Origin: Fragilariopsis cylindrus CCMP1102
Taxonomy: Eukaryota > Bacillariophyta > Bacillariophyceae > Bacillariales > Bacillariaceae
Reading direction: 5' to 3'
Assembly (NCBI GenBank): GCA_900095095.1
Contig: FMBT01000309.1
Span: 186,001-250,000 of the forward strand
DNA length: 64,000 nucleotides
In this document: positions 33,976-44,745 of the stretch, in pieces
How positions within the stretch are numbered: the stretch's first letter is position 1
Layout: each line of letters begins with the position of its first letter
Made by a program: the position numbers and the translations under genes
The notes under the pieces: model-generated
Told to the model about the DNA's origin: nothing
The model's database searches: none
What the model saw: only the letters and a program-made list of their open reading frames with translations

Positions 33976-36557
33976 TGTCGTCGTTGCCGCAAGTCGATGT
34001 TTGACGGGATACGGATTCTGCTTTTTCGACAACCGGATACTGTTCGGTCCTGGCGACGATTAAAGCGGGCAAGGATTCCCATTCTTGTTTTAACTCAACT
34101 TGTATTAATAAAGAGGATAGATTAGCAAGAATTAATACAAACATACAATAATCCCTCTGAACATATGAACAACATCAATAATATAAGAGCGAGTGATGAG
34201 TTCAATCTTTATTAAATAACTTCGAACTTCAAATGAGTGTAAGCAATTCCACGTTCAAACACGTCCATGAAAAGAGATGAATAGTACGGGACTGGATGAA
34301 ATCACGGACTGATTAGTGCTAGCATACTAGTTTTTTAACTATCCAGAGCCTATCAATGTAAACAAATTTAAATGTTGGCTTACATGGTGGGAGGAATATT
34401 ATCATTGGCAAGATGTGTTCCAGCTAAGTCCTAGTTACAAATAATCTGATAGAGCATAGCGGCCACAAAGCTAACTAACTAAGATAGAATTTAAATATCA
34501 CTAGTAGCTGTATTTTTGGTAGGATGGGTTGAGGTGATGATGATGATACTTGACAATGCAAGGAAAATTAATCTACCTGTGTGTGTATTTTCCAAAGAAA
34601 ATGAAGGAAAATTCCATCCCACTACAGGATTAGAACTGCCAACATTGATAACTCCAAACTAGCTTCATTTCTACTGATACTATAGACTAGATAATATCTA
34701 CAACGTGTAGATAATATGATCATGAATACTAGGAGCCAGGGGCACAAGTTGGTGGTGTTTAAAATTGGAGCGTTCTGTGTGTTAGGTGTGAATGTATTAT
34801 GAAACAATGAATATATAAGCAAATTTTTGCACAACAACATCACAAGACATACATAAGATAGAGGATGTAGGCAATTAGTTACGTTGCGCGATAATTAACA
34901 AAAATAAGTATTCCATCAACAAAACAATGGGGAATGTGATCAAAGCTCCATCAACATAGGTCCATTCATTACAAACCTATGAGACGAAATACACATATCT
35001 ATACGCTTAATAAGGACAAAAAGTTTGGTTGAATTTGGTCATTTGGGGAAAATTCTATGAGGTCGTATATGGGTGGGAGGCAGATTTTCAAATTGCCACA
35101 AGAGGTGCATAAGAGAGGAGGATTAAAAATCAGATAATAGAGTATGAGCTAAACGAATAGTACAGATGTCTCTATAGTGTTCCATTAGTTAATGTGATAA
35201 TTGTTATTGTTATTGAGTACTATATTAAGAGAGGACCCATTATCAACAGGTATGTTGGACGTGTTTTTCAAAAATATCTTACCATGTGTCTCTTCTTATA
35301 CATAAGAGAATTTATGTACTCAAAAATTGCCCATTTTAACAACAGCTTCTACTCAAATTTCGAGTAGTGGGCTGGTAGCTTGATCCCTTAATTGGAAATG
35401 TCTTGTCTCTTAGGCAAGCCCCTGCATTAGAGCAAGAAGGTCAATCCATTTGGGACAAATGCCATTGACGTGATGGAATTTTCCATTCTAAGGCAACAGG
35501 TGTGCATTAATTTCCAATTCCTTGCATAACTGACAGGTGATTGGTGGAGATGATCAATTGAAGAATACCACGGCACTGACCACACCGCCTACACCAATCA
35601 GAAGCCCATCTAATCCAAGGGATTAACAGACTAGTGGGTATTTTGGTAGTGTTGTCTCTTATTATTATACTATTATTACTATTACTGACATATTCCATCC
35701 AGATCCACGTCATACCTTTTTAAACTGTGCAACAAGAGCGTAACTGCGTACAAACAGCTTTACAGCCAACAACACAAGAAAGGACCTGTAGATCTCTTTT
35801 CTGGTGGAATTTATTAACAGATGCATGGCATGGGAAGCTCGTTAATTTTCACGAGTCGAGGATATCTGCAAGGTGTAGGGCTCAAAAAAGGAAAAAGAAG
35901 ACGTACAATATAAAACAATTACAGTAGATAATTTTTTTAAATGACAAAAAAAAAAGAGAGTAACCATAATTATGTTCAAAACAAAATTAGGCCCAATGTT
36001 CTTTCCCAAGTGTGAAGGCAGGTGTGCAAGAGAAGATGGGAAGGGCTCCTTAATTGAAGTGGCAGTGTACCAGCGAATAATTGTTATTTCTTCGAAAACG
36101 CGCACTCTTAAAGTCTCTGTATCGTTAAATAATTATAAAGCGTATCATTGATTTCTTCTCTTTCCAAAAAAAGAAATTTATGAAAAAAAAAGAGACTTGT
36201 ACTTGAAACTTTACCATTAATTCCCAATATTCAATATAACATTACGACTATCAAGTAGTACAGCTTAAAGCTAAAAGCTGTTGGCATCACAAAAGTTAAC
36301 AGAATCAATCAGATTACAAATAATACACTGTAATCATAACATGGCTAACAACATTCAACGTGCTGTATACAACAACAGAACAGCAAGAAAAACAACTCTG
36401 GCGGTCCTCTATTCTATCTCCTTTTGTTCTGCGTATATCAAATTAAAACCAAGCTGCATTTAATTTCATTTGTACTACACTAACGTTATACATAGCCAAC
36501 TATTATTATTGATTATATTGTGAAGACAAACACAAACACAAACACAAACAACCAAAG
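33976..36557. other. Longest gene-free stretch in the window
   Basis: About 2.6 kb with no convincing gene. It holds the bipartite motif copy at 34287-34310, one TACAGTA (35920) and several near-palindromic AT-rich stretches. Open frames here (34622-34843, 35507-35713, 35727-35927) are short and without recognisable motifs. A decayed mobile element cannot be excluded from composition alone, but no terminal repeats or reverse transcriptase motifs were found. Confidence 0.4.
34287..34310 (+). promoter_or_regulatory. Bipartite intergenic motif, copy 2
   Basis: CGGGACTGG then, after five bases, ATCACGGACT (24 bp in all). It lies about 310 bp upstream of the chosen start of the SUMO protease on the minus strand. 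Role inferred from recurrence only. Confidence 0.45.
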
Positions 36558-36991
36558 ATGAAACACTTCGTCTTCCTTCTCCTTCCGCTCATTTTCCTCA
36601 TATGTATCGTTTCGGGACAAGATCCACCATTACCACCCGTTCTTGAAAGTAGATGGGATATTTTTACTCCGGTACTTTTCTTCTGGTAAGTCATAAAAAC
36701 TTATATACCGTAGTGTATGTATCTGCGTATGCGTATGTATATATATATATAGTCCTATATGTGTGTGTGTGTAGGTCCTATATGTATATATCACAGAAAT
36801 AAGTATCAGCGACACGATATCACAAAAGGCATCCAAACCAAATTAACTTCTATCTCCTTCTTTCTTTCTTTCTCTCTTTAACTACCTAATTCTAAAAACT
36901 CAAACAAATACTGAATCTTAGCTCGGAGAATGCAAATTTTATTGTACGTATGATGTTACTTGTTCTCGACTGGTACTATATTTGCAGTACC

Positions 36992-37030
<39 letters not shown>

Positions 37031-39130
37031 ATTCAGCTTGTACTTACAGCTCATTTTCTATACATACGATATCTTTCTTCTTTTCTTCTTCTGGTTTTGC
37101 TTGATATAACAATAACGTAGTTTCGATTCGGGATGTCTGATTTGGTAGAAGATTCCCATATTGATTTCACCCTTAAAAGAGGAAATGATTGCGAGATGTA
37201 AGTAGCTCTCTGTTGTGTGTGTGTTCAAAACGATCTTGATCTTGATGTGATTTCGTATGTATTGTACTATTATTGTACTACTGTATTATTGTACTGTACT
37301 GTACGCTCCAGTATCTCAGCTCAACTCACATTCTGCGTCTACATCTATAATACTATTCTTGTTCTATACACTACAAAGTGACATTTGGAATAACAACTAT
37401 CTTGTACCAACAACAATATGGGATCAAGCACCGTTAGGTGAGGGAAATCTGGTACGACAAGTACTTGTGTCATTAGAACCTGATATTAACCTTCTCGCAG
37501 TATCGCCTATCTACTCAGTAAGCGAAGATGGTGCAACAGGATCGATAAATTTCTGTGTAAAAGTTACTCTATGGACAAAAGATAGGGCAAACATTGTTAA
37601 CTTCAAGTGAGTTCAGTTTAGTTGAGTTGAATTGCATTGGATTGCATTGGATTACATTGGATTGCATTGAATTGCATTGGATTGCATTGAATTGAGTTTA
37701 TCTAGTCAGATATCATTAATATAGAAAAATCGAGCACAACTAATATTGATAAAATTGTTAGCAATGCTGCTGCTGTTTCAATTTCAATTGTATCTCTAAC
37801 TATTTTTTCCTTCCCTCCTTCTCTTTTCTTCTCTCTGAATTTCAGAGAAGTCAAATATACCCAGAACACAGTGATGAAGGCAGACGTTCGAAAACTTGAA
37901 TTTGAAATGGACAACTCTATATTCGAACAAAATTCACATCAATCTCACCGACGTCTTGCTTATGATTGTACCGATGGGTACGAGGGTGTATTCGAAAACT
38001 GGTGGAACATAACAGTTTTGGAAAATGGTGAAATTCTTCCACCGAATGTTACAGTTATGACACCTGTCGATCCGTACGAGGTTACCTACGACAACGTCGA
38101 TGTAGCACCGGGAAACGAAACAGGCCCTCAGGAACCAGACGAGGGCCTTGTCAAAATCGTTATCGCACCGGAAAATGCTCTTAATCTTAACGATGTTGAT
38201 GGTCTCGGTGGAGGAGAAGTAGGTTTCGAACTTTTTTTCCTCTTAATTGCTTACGCATGTGATGAAAACAATCTCCCAGTGACCACAGTACCACCCTTAA
38301 CACAGGGGGATACTATCAAAATCTGTGTTGAGCCCGACGAAAAATCTAGAGAATATGGATTCGTTATGAAACAATTGGATTCCACTTACTATACAAGGGA
38401 CGATATCCCAGACTTAATCCAGTATGCCGTTGAAGGAGGCCAGCCTGATTTTTGGGGTATGTCCGAGATTGACTGTATCCCAGGAAGCTTGAAGTGCTCT
38501 GTTGAGACGACAATTAGAGCAGAATTTTTTGCATCACCAGGCATAGTTAGCGTGGCTGGCGCTGCAAGCTTCCAGTGGGATTTTGAAAGACGTCGTAATC
38601 TTAACGAAACGGTCGGACGTGATCTTCAAGCTGTTGACGGCAGAGATGTTAACGACGAAGGACGATTTAACATAGTATTTCCTCTAACGACGTTTCAAGA
38701 AACTATGGATATGAAAGCAAAAGGTCCTTCTTCTCTTCAGTCTTTCTTGTTGATTATCTTATCCTTTACTCTCATATTGGCCAGTATAATTCTTCTCTGG
38801 ATTAAAGATACCAGACGATCATGGACGTACCACAACGATGACGATGACGGATGCACCATCCGCCAATCCATGTCGTCTCATGTAACACCGGGTAGTAGTC
38901 ATCTCAAGAAGGATATGGCAGAAACCTATAGAACAGAATCATTTCATGACGATGTTCGTGGTCATCTCAAGAAGGATATGGCAGAAACCCATGGAACAGA
39001 ATCATTTCATTACGATTTTCATGGTCATCTCAAGAAGGATACAGAAGAAACCTGTAGAACAGAATCAATTCATCACGATGTTTATGACGATGATATAGAT
39101 GCTGACTACTGCCTCAAATTGAAATGTTGA
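36558..39130 (+). CDS. Secreted/type I single-pass membrane protein with microexon and C-terminal repeats
   Basis: Five exons rebuilt by hand: 36558-36685, 36922-36943 (22 nt), 37121-37197, 37379-37606 and 37846-39130. All junctions have GT-AG ends and phases 2, 0, 2, 2 agree throughout. Signal peptide: MKHFVFLLLPLIFLICIVSG. The ectodomain is rich in Asn-glycosylation sites and carries paired cysteines (CIPGSLKCSV). One TM segment follows (SFLLIILSFTLILASIILLWI), then a cytoplasmic tail containing three copies of a 21-residue repeat beginning HLKKDMAET. No known domain recognised. It is the first of four neighbouring genes with signal peptide, ectodomain, single TM and short tail. Confidence 0.82.
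36922..36943 (+). other. 22-nt microexon
   Basis: Flanked by acceptor TCTTAG and donor GTACGT. It adds CSENANFI between FF of exon 1 and FRFGMSD of exon 3. Without it exon 1 and exon 3 are out of phase and hit a stop, so it is required by phase logic. Confidence 0.75.
36996..37028. repeat. (AT)n microsatellite in intron 2
   Basis: About 16 AT dinucleotides inside the intron between the microexon and exon 3 of the membrane-protein gene. Confidence 0.9.
37631..37690 (+). repeat. Decamer minisatellite in intron 4
   Basis: Six tandem copies of ATTGCATTGG with one-base variants (ATTACATTGG, ATTGCATTGA), in the intron before exon 5 of the membrane-protein gene. Confidence 0.9.
38900..39088 (+). 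repeat. 63-bp coding tandem repeat, three copies
   Basis: Copies at 38900-38962, 38963-39025 and 39026-39088. Each encodes 21 residues beginning HLKKD and containing TESFH or TESIH plus acidic residues. The period is a multiple of three, so copy-number change would keep the frame. Confidence 0.92.
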
Positions 39131-39340
39131 GATGACAACTTCTGTTTCACTCAATTCTCGCTACCATACTACAAATTTATTTTCTTTTTTCCACATGAAA
39201 TATAGATCCAAAAATATTTTTAAATATGTACATTGTATTTTTACTTTAATTCTTTAAACACATAATGCTATTATTGTGATTATTATCCTTTTACTCAAAA
39301 ATAAGTATTCAATATAGTGTCACTATCAATCTTCATCTTC

Positions 39341-40610
39341 TCAGTATGATTCAAAACTAAGGTCGTCGTCGTCAATAAATTCCTCGTCTTTAAAATCGTT
39401 TCCTTGATTATTGACAGCAATATTATTTGTTGGATACGAATCACTGGCATAAGACTTTGATTTGTCATACTTCCGCTCACTCCATTGAATGTAAAAGTAG
39501 TATACGATCGCCAGAAAAACTAGGCTAGAAACTATAATCAACAAGATGTCTAGTCGAGACAGTCCATCCCCGTCATTATGAATCATCTCTTTCGGTGTAG
39601 ATGTAGAAGAATGAATCATTTTGCCATTTATGATTGAGTATTCATCCACGCCAAAGATCAAAGCTAGATCCGAATGTAGCTCCTGAGGCACGGATGTGTT
39701 CAGGACTTGGTCAATGTAAGACATCACAGTGAGAGAAGCTTCGTCTCCGTGTTGGTGTTTCCCGTATACGTATGCTACGCCGGTGAAAACACCACAGAAA
39801 TTTACTTCGTTGACTTGCGAGACGCATGATGCTACGTAGATGAAAGCGATCAAAATGAATAAATGAATGGATTAGGACTCGCTATTTAGTTACATTATCA
39901 GATTAAGCTGACCATTCAAAAATACCACGAGCTATGATATTCCACGATATAACTTACCGACTTCCTCAAACTTGAGAAATCTAAATCCAGATGGGTGACC
40001 GTCAGCATGAGCCAATGATCTTCTTAATTCTTCCTCACGACCGTTTGTTTCTTCACCTGAACTACGACCGTATTCCATCGACCGAATGGGCTCTTGTGGA
40101 GATTCCTCGTCCTCCGCCCTTCGGGTTGTCGTAATCCACACATTTCTGGAAATGTATTCATTAGAATGGAATCGACTATCCTGTCTTCAATCACATCCAA
40201 TATATCCATTATTACTGAAAAGGGCTGTACTTCTAACTGGAATCCGTATTGGATACGAGTGGGCTCTCCTGAAGTTGCACCGAAGAAACCATCGTATTCT
40301 GGCCTACAAGGTGAGCTCATCAATGCCATAAATTTCTCATTGTAGGTCGATCGCGGATCGACGTTGATCTCTTTGGGTCTGCTTTGTATTTGTATCGCTT
40401 TTTCATTACCATCCGAAGATTTATTTACCTGTAAAATCCTATTATTTTGTCTCTGGCTATGCTTCTTGTTGCTGATTCTAAATTACGGTTGTTTTCATTA
40501 CTAATATTAATACTACTTTTATGTTCGAACTCTGCAAGTACCACGACGACGAGCAGGATCGCTATTGTCGCCCGGAAGAAGATCATTTGTATACTGAAAA
40601 AATTCACCAT
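39341..40610 (-). CDS. Single-pass membrane protein, cluster paralogue 2
   Basis: Three exons: 40429-40610, 39958-40303 and 39341-39831; introns of 125 and 126 bp with GTAAAT/TTGTAG and GTAAGT/ACGTAG, phases 2 and 1. Signal peptide or anchor near MIFFRATIAILLVVVVLAEF. The ectodomain has YGFQLEVQPF...VIEDRIVDSILMNTFPEMCG, closely resembling YQYEIEA...VEKAIVDSILQEVFPDRCG of the gene at 43055-44359, then SCVSQVNEVNFCGVFTG, parallel to TCNVERSSSTLNECAIVDG of that gene. TM: DILLIIVSSLVFLAIVYYFYI; acidic tail. The frame breaks in exon 2 at 40117-40119: one extra G in the run would join MCGLRQPEG to AEDEESPQEP. Function unknown. Confidence 0.75.
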
Positions 40611-41517
40611 GGCTGTATTGTATTGCTGGAAGGAAATACCTTATGAAATGCTGTATAACAAAGGCTGTTACGTCTAAAGTTGACTATGTATGATGTATGA
40701 TGCATTCATCGACATCGAGATCAGCACACACATTTTAGGTAGTGGTGCTGTAATACTAAATTTCGTTTTTCGTTATTCGTGAAACGACCCATGAATCTTG
40801 TGAACAACAAAATCTTTGTCGAAGAAAAATTGGGCAGGACTCAGACTCACGAATGATTTTCGTGAGCACAATACACTAACAAACAATGATTTGATTTCAA
40901 CACTCCATCCACGTTTGGAATAAAAGATATGACATGATCCTGCCGTCAACAATCATACCTGTACGGTAGGCAGAGGTGATGATTTTTTGAAGAAGAAGAA
41001 GAAAGAAAACAGACACAACATCGACACACATTAGAAACTAGCCCTCATAACAACGGAACACCCTGTCTCGAGGCACTAGCTAAAAGAGAGATAGAGAGAG
41101 AGAGATAGAGAGAGAATTTTGTTGAAAAATAGTAAAATAGTACAATGTACGGTAATAAGTGTTGGGAATCAATCTAGAATTGAGTCCCGGATATTCAATC
41201 GAATGAGTCAAATTAAATCGATCGAGTCAATTATCAGGATTCAGGAGTTTTAAGGGGGACGTGACGTGATCGCACGACTGAGCGAAAGAAACGTTATAAA
41301 GAGTGTAGGTTTGCTTTGAAAAAGTGCCATGCTCGATAGTATTTTTCTTTTTAAAAAGTGTGACTGTATGTGCATAAAGTTACTCCTATTACGAAATACC
41401 GCATTGAGCATCATTGAATGTAATAGTAGTAGGCATACAATTTATTTGCACTCATTCTATAATAATCTTATCCGCATTACCGTGCTGTACCTGCATTGTC
41501 CAGTAATCACCAGCATC
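40611..41517. other. Divergent intergenic region between two membrane-protein paralogues
   Basis: About 900 bp. Contains a GA-rich simple repeat (41084-41115) and GATCGAGTC-type repeats near 41200-41235. The open frame preceding the next gene begins at TTG and is probably 5' UTR. Confidence 0.45.
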
Positions 41518-42525
41518 ATGTATCTCTCAACGAACCATTGGTTTTATTTCCTTATCCTTGCTACAGTTGCGTTGCTTTCAATACCACCCGTAACTCAAGG
41601 AGAACTGATTTTGAATCCTCATCATTCTGACCCTAGCGAACTAGATGTTTACAGTCGTAATAATACTGGTGGTATAGCATCTCGTTCTGAACCTTGTATA
41701 TACAATAGGATGGAAGATTTTGTTGGTGAGGCTGGTACCAATTTCTTCACAGTAGAATATTTCTACACCATGGAAGTAAACGCGACCTTGATCGACAATG
41801 CTGTTAATATCTTCACTCCCAGGACTCAAGCGATAATCCTTGATGAGTTTGCAAACAACTCCTTACGGAATGTTATTCTCAGTGTAGAGTCTTCTATTGC
41901 TTCCTATCTGATGGAAGAATCGTACACGTTTGAGAATGCCACCTGCAGTGGCCATGGGGGAAATCTAGTGGTAAACGTGGATGGAATGGAACAAATGCAA
42001 GCAAATAGTACAGAAAGTAGATACGGTGGACAAGAAAACAGTCGGCCATCCAAAAATGTTGGCATCACAATTGCTCCTAACTATGAGCCTGCGCTTAAGT
42101 GTATATCCACTGCTGAGGATGTCTTATGTTATGAAATTGCCGGAGCCTTTCAGGTTCACACCGTTGGAGAAACACACAACATAACACAAGCCAAAATTGA
42201 TATCAGATACGACATTCAAGCTGCTATGGAGAAGGGAAAGTTTGACCCAGCCCACCCTTCAATACTTAATCTTACCTTTTTGGAAAGTATCTCGCCGAAA
42301 TTTCCAGATGGGACGTTGTCTGAAGAAGTGCCATCCATCCCCATAAATGATAATGGAAATAATGCTGTATTACAAGAAGACGAAACCAACGTAGCTTTAA
42401 TTATTGGAGGTTCAATTGGTGGTATCTTACTACTGCTTTGTTCTTTTATAGGTATCCGTTGTTGTCGGTGCAATAGACATCAGGATGGTATGGATGGTAG
42501 TTTTGAACCCAGCACTATTGTCTGA
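41518..42525 (+). CDS. Type I single-pass membrane protein, cluster paralogue 3
   Basis: Single exon, 335 residues from ATG 41518; the frame is open upstream to 41329 but only from TTG, and the signal peptide begins exactly at this ATG (MYLSTNHWFYFLILATVALL, cleavage near VTQG). The ectodomain opens with EYFYTMEVNATLI, the same Y-x-Y/F-x-(hydrophobic)-E motif seen in the flanking paralogues, followed by a helix-like stretch and cysteines in ATCSGHGG, LKCISTAEDVLCYEIAGAF and IQAAMEKGKFDPAHPS, comparable with CAIVDGEL...IKENMNSGVYDD of the 43055-44359 gene. TM: VALIIGGSIGGILLLLCSFIGI; Cys-rich tail RCCRCNRHQ. Function unknown. Confidence 0.8.
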   Translation: MYLSTNHWFYFLILATVALLSIPPVTQGELILNPHHSDPSELDVYSRNNTGGIASRSEPCIYNRMEDFVGEAGTNFFTVEYFYTMEVNATLIDNAVNIFTPRTQAIILDEFANNSLRNVILSVESSIASYLMEESYTFENATCSGHGGNLVVNVDGMEQMQANSTESRYGGQENSRPSKNVGITIAPNYEPALKCISTAEDVLCYEIAGAFQVHTVGETHNITQAKIDIRYDIQAAMEKGKFDPAHPSILNLTFLESISPKFPDGTLSEEVPSIPINDNGNNAVLQEDETNVALIIGGSIGGILLLLCSFIGIRCCRCNRHQDGMDGSFEPSTIV

Positions 42526-43054
42526 ACCAGTAAGGATGCAAACTTAAGTATAAAAATATGCATATCATATTTTATGTTGATTTGATTTGATCATATTTGA
42601 AAATATATCAAATATTACCTGCACGTACCTATTCCACGACCGACGCTCGTGGGAATTTCCAGTTTAGACTGTAATCATTATTCATAATATTACTTCATGT
42701 ACAGTATCATTTTTTATATGAGACAATACAAGTGTAGATAGCAGCCGTATCTTAGACGGAAGTTTAGTTTTATCTCTGACTTACTTCATCTATTCGATCT
42801 CCTTTCGCAATTTATTTCACTACACGTGAGATTATTTGTTTTTGTTTCTAAAATAATCTTCTCTACTGTACAAAGAATACATTACTTCTTGTCCTCACAG
42901 TTGATTTTTTTAACTCGTATACTATCTATCACTCTAGTTAGTTATGTTTAAAATATGAATTATTTATTCAAACACAAATGTTATCAATATATCGGTTGTC
43001 TACTTTAACTGTTTTATCTTCCCATGAATTCTAGAAGATACCCGTATCTTCTCT
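42526..43054. other. Convergent intergenic region
   Basis: 3' flanks of two membrane-protein paralogues. Contains TACAGTA/TACTGTA at 42710 and 42864. No gene seen. Confidence 0.4.
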
Positions 43055-44359
43055 TTAAGCAAATGAAGTCGATCGGTGAGCATCCACATCTAGATAGGTT
43101 TGTATACCACCACTTTGCATATCGGTTTGGTCATCATTGATAATGCTCATTTTTCGGGCTGTTCTAAACACAACACCAGCGAGGATTGCCACCAGGGCTC
43201 CAAGTCCTAGAAAAAGTCCCACCTTGAGACTTTTTCGTTCTGATTTACCAGTTGCTGATTCGCTACCGTTAGCGTTCACCTCGTCTTCGCCATTACTGGT
43301 GTTTGACTCGGTAGGACCTGAAGATGAGCTGTCCAAATAGTATAAGCGAACAATCTTATCACTCAAATCGTCATATACTCCAGAATTCATATTCTCTTTA
43401 ATTAAATTGGCGATGCGAAATTGTTCGTTGGCAGCTTCTCCATCGTTTGTAAACAATGTAAGTTCGCCATCAACAATAGCACACTCATTTAGAGTACTAC
43501 TTGATCTCTCCACGTTGCAAGTTGCTGAGATCGTACATATGAAATTATAGCAAGTAAGCAAGCAAGAAGTCAAAGACAAAGACAAAGATGAGAATCGAGA
43601 AAAAGGAAGAAAGAAAAAAGTCGACATATGAGTAGTAGTGTACTTACAGGTAGTGATATAGTCTGGAGGATACATGGATACTCCAGTAACTTCAAGACGT
43701 CTTTGAATACGAAGTCTTCGTTTTCCAATCTCAGTATTACCACACCTATCTGGAAACACTTCTTGGAGAATACTATCGACGATAGCCTTTTCCACTAATG
43801 GTAGGATGTCATTATTGATTGTCGATCTTTTCGTACCCGTAATTGCCTCTATCTCATATTGATATTCGATTGGAATCGTCATCAGGGTATTATCAGTATC
43901 AGTATCAGAATCAGAATCAATATTACGGATAATTCCAAATGTACCATCTGATGTCGTACACGGCGCCTCTTCAGGATCGTTTGGAGGACTTGGACTAGAC
44001 GTCCCTTCAGCAACTACATCATTTGTTTCAGTAGGTACTTGAGGTGGTATTGGTGGGCGCTCATAACGTGAATTAGGGTCGACATTTGTTGCCGCATTGA
44101 CATTGTCTTCATTTGGATATTCATAGTGGCTTGTAGATCCATCTGATCTACCAGCGATGATACCTCTTCCAACGACAGTGTCATTTTCTTCAGAGCTTTC
44201 GTTTAGTCCTTCTGTAGATACTGCAGGTGCTGACGCTTCTTTAGGATAATCATAATGACGTCCATTGATCACGTGGCCAGGGTTTATGCTTTTCTTTTCT
44301 GCAGATGCGCTCACGAAAAAACAGTATAGAATAGAGTTAACAAAAGTAGTAGCTTTCAT
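43055..44359 (-). CDS. Type I single-pass membrane protein, cluster paralogue 4
   Basis: Two exons: 43648-44359 and 43055-43524. The intron (43525-43647, 123 bp) has donor GTAAGT and acceptor CTCAG; it contains no stop in frame and is a multiple of three, so an unspliced reading is also open, but splicing gives the cysteine spacing seen in the paralogue. Start ATG 44359 with signal peptide MKATTFVNSILYCFFVSASA. Two near-repeats of HYDYPKEAS / HYEYPNEDN lie in the N-terminal linker. Ectodomain modules: YQYEIEAITG...LVEKAIVDSILQEVFPDRC and TCNVERSSSTLNECAIVDGELTLF...ENMNSGVYDDLSDKIVRLYYL. TM: VGLFLGLGALVAILAGVVF; short tail. Function unknown. Confidence 0.8.
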   Translation of the reverse strand: MKATTFVNSILYCFFVSASAEKKSINPGHVINGRHYDYPKEASAPAVSTEGLNESSEENDTVVGRGIIAGRSDGSTSHYEYPNEDNVNAATNVDPNSRYERPPIPPQVPTETNDVVAEGTSSPSPPNDPEEAPCTTSDGTFGIIRNIDSDSDTDTDNTLMTIPIEYQYEIEAITGTKRSTINNDILPLVEKAIVDSILQEVFPDRCGNTEIGKRRLRIQRRLEVTGVSMYPPDYITTCKYTTTHMSTFFFLPFSRFSSLSLSLTSCLLTCYNFICTISATCNVERSSSTLNECAIVDGELTLFTNDGEAANEQFRIANLIKENMNSGVYDDLSDKIVRLYYLDSSSSGPTESNTSNGEDEVNANGSESATGKSERKSLKVGLFLGLGALVAILAGVVFRTARKMSIINDDQTDMQSGGIQTYLDVDAHRSTSFA

Positions 44360-44745
44360 GATCTTGTTCTTGAACCGTATATTAAAAGTTACTTGAGGCA
44401 AATTCTGGTTATTCGATGTATGGTAGGTATTGATTGCTTGTGGTAGACAATTGAGATTGATTTACTAATTACTTTTCTCGGTTACTTCGAAAGAGATATT
44501 AGCGTAATAACATCTATTCTGCTCTTTTGTCTCACACGATTGCCTATTTTCTACTATTAGAAAGAGTTTTTGTGTTCATATTCATTTTCGCGGACAGAAA
44601 AAATGTTCTCTAAAAACAATATCGTCGCCTCGCTTTGCAACGGCGATTAACGACGAGCTAGATTTAGAAGCTAAGTCAGTACCAACAAACAGATCTTTTT
44701 GTTTTCGATAGGAATTCTTTCATTTTTCTCATAACAACCACCACG
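44360..44745. other. Divergent intergenic region
   Basis: Promoter space between membrane paralogue 4 (-) and the PfkB kinase (+). Nothing else seen. Confidence 0.4.

Noticed and set aside
34622-35927. Short frames in the 2.6-kb gene-poor region as a decayed transposon
   Set aside because: No terminal repeats, target duplications or reverse transcriptase/transposase motifs seen.
36996-37028. (AT)n tract as a replication origin or regulatory site
   Set aside because: Simple microsatellite inside an intron; nothing else supports a function.
40304-40428. Frameshift instead of an intron between exons 1 and 2 of membrane paralogue 2
   Set aside because: A frame is open across this stretch, but GTAAAT...CTTGTAG gives exact phase and joins two good segments, so an intron is simpler.
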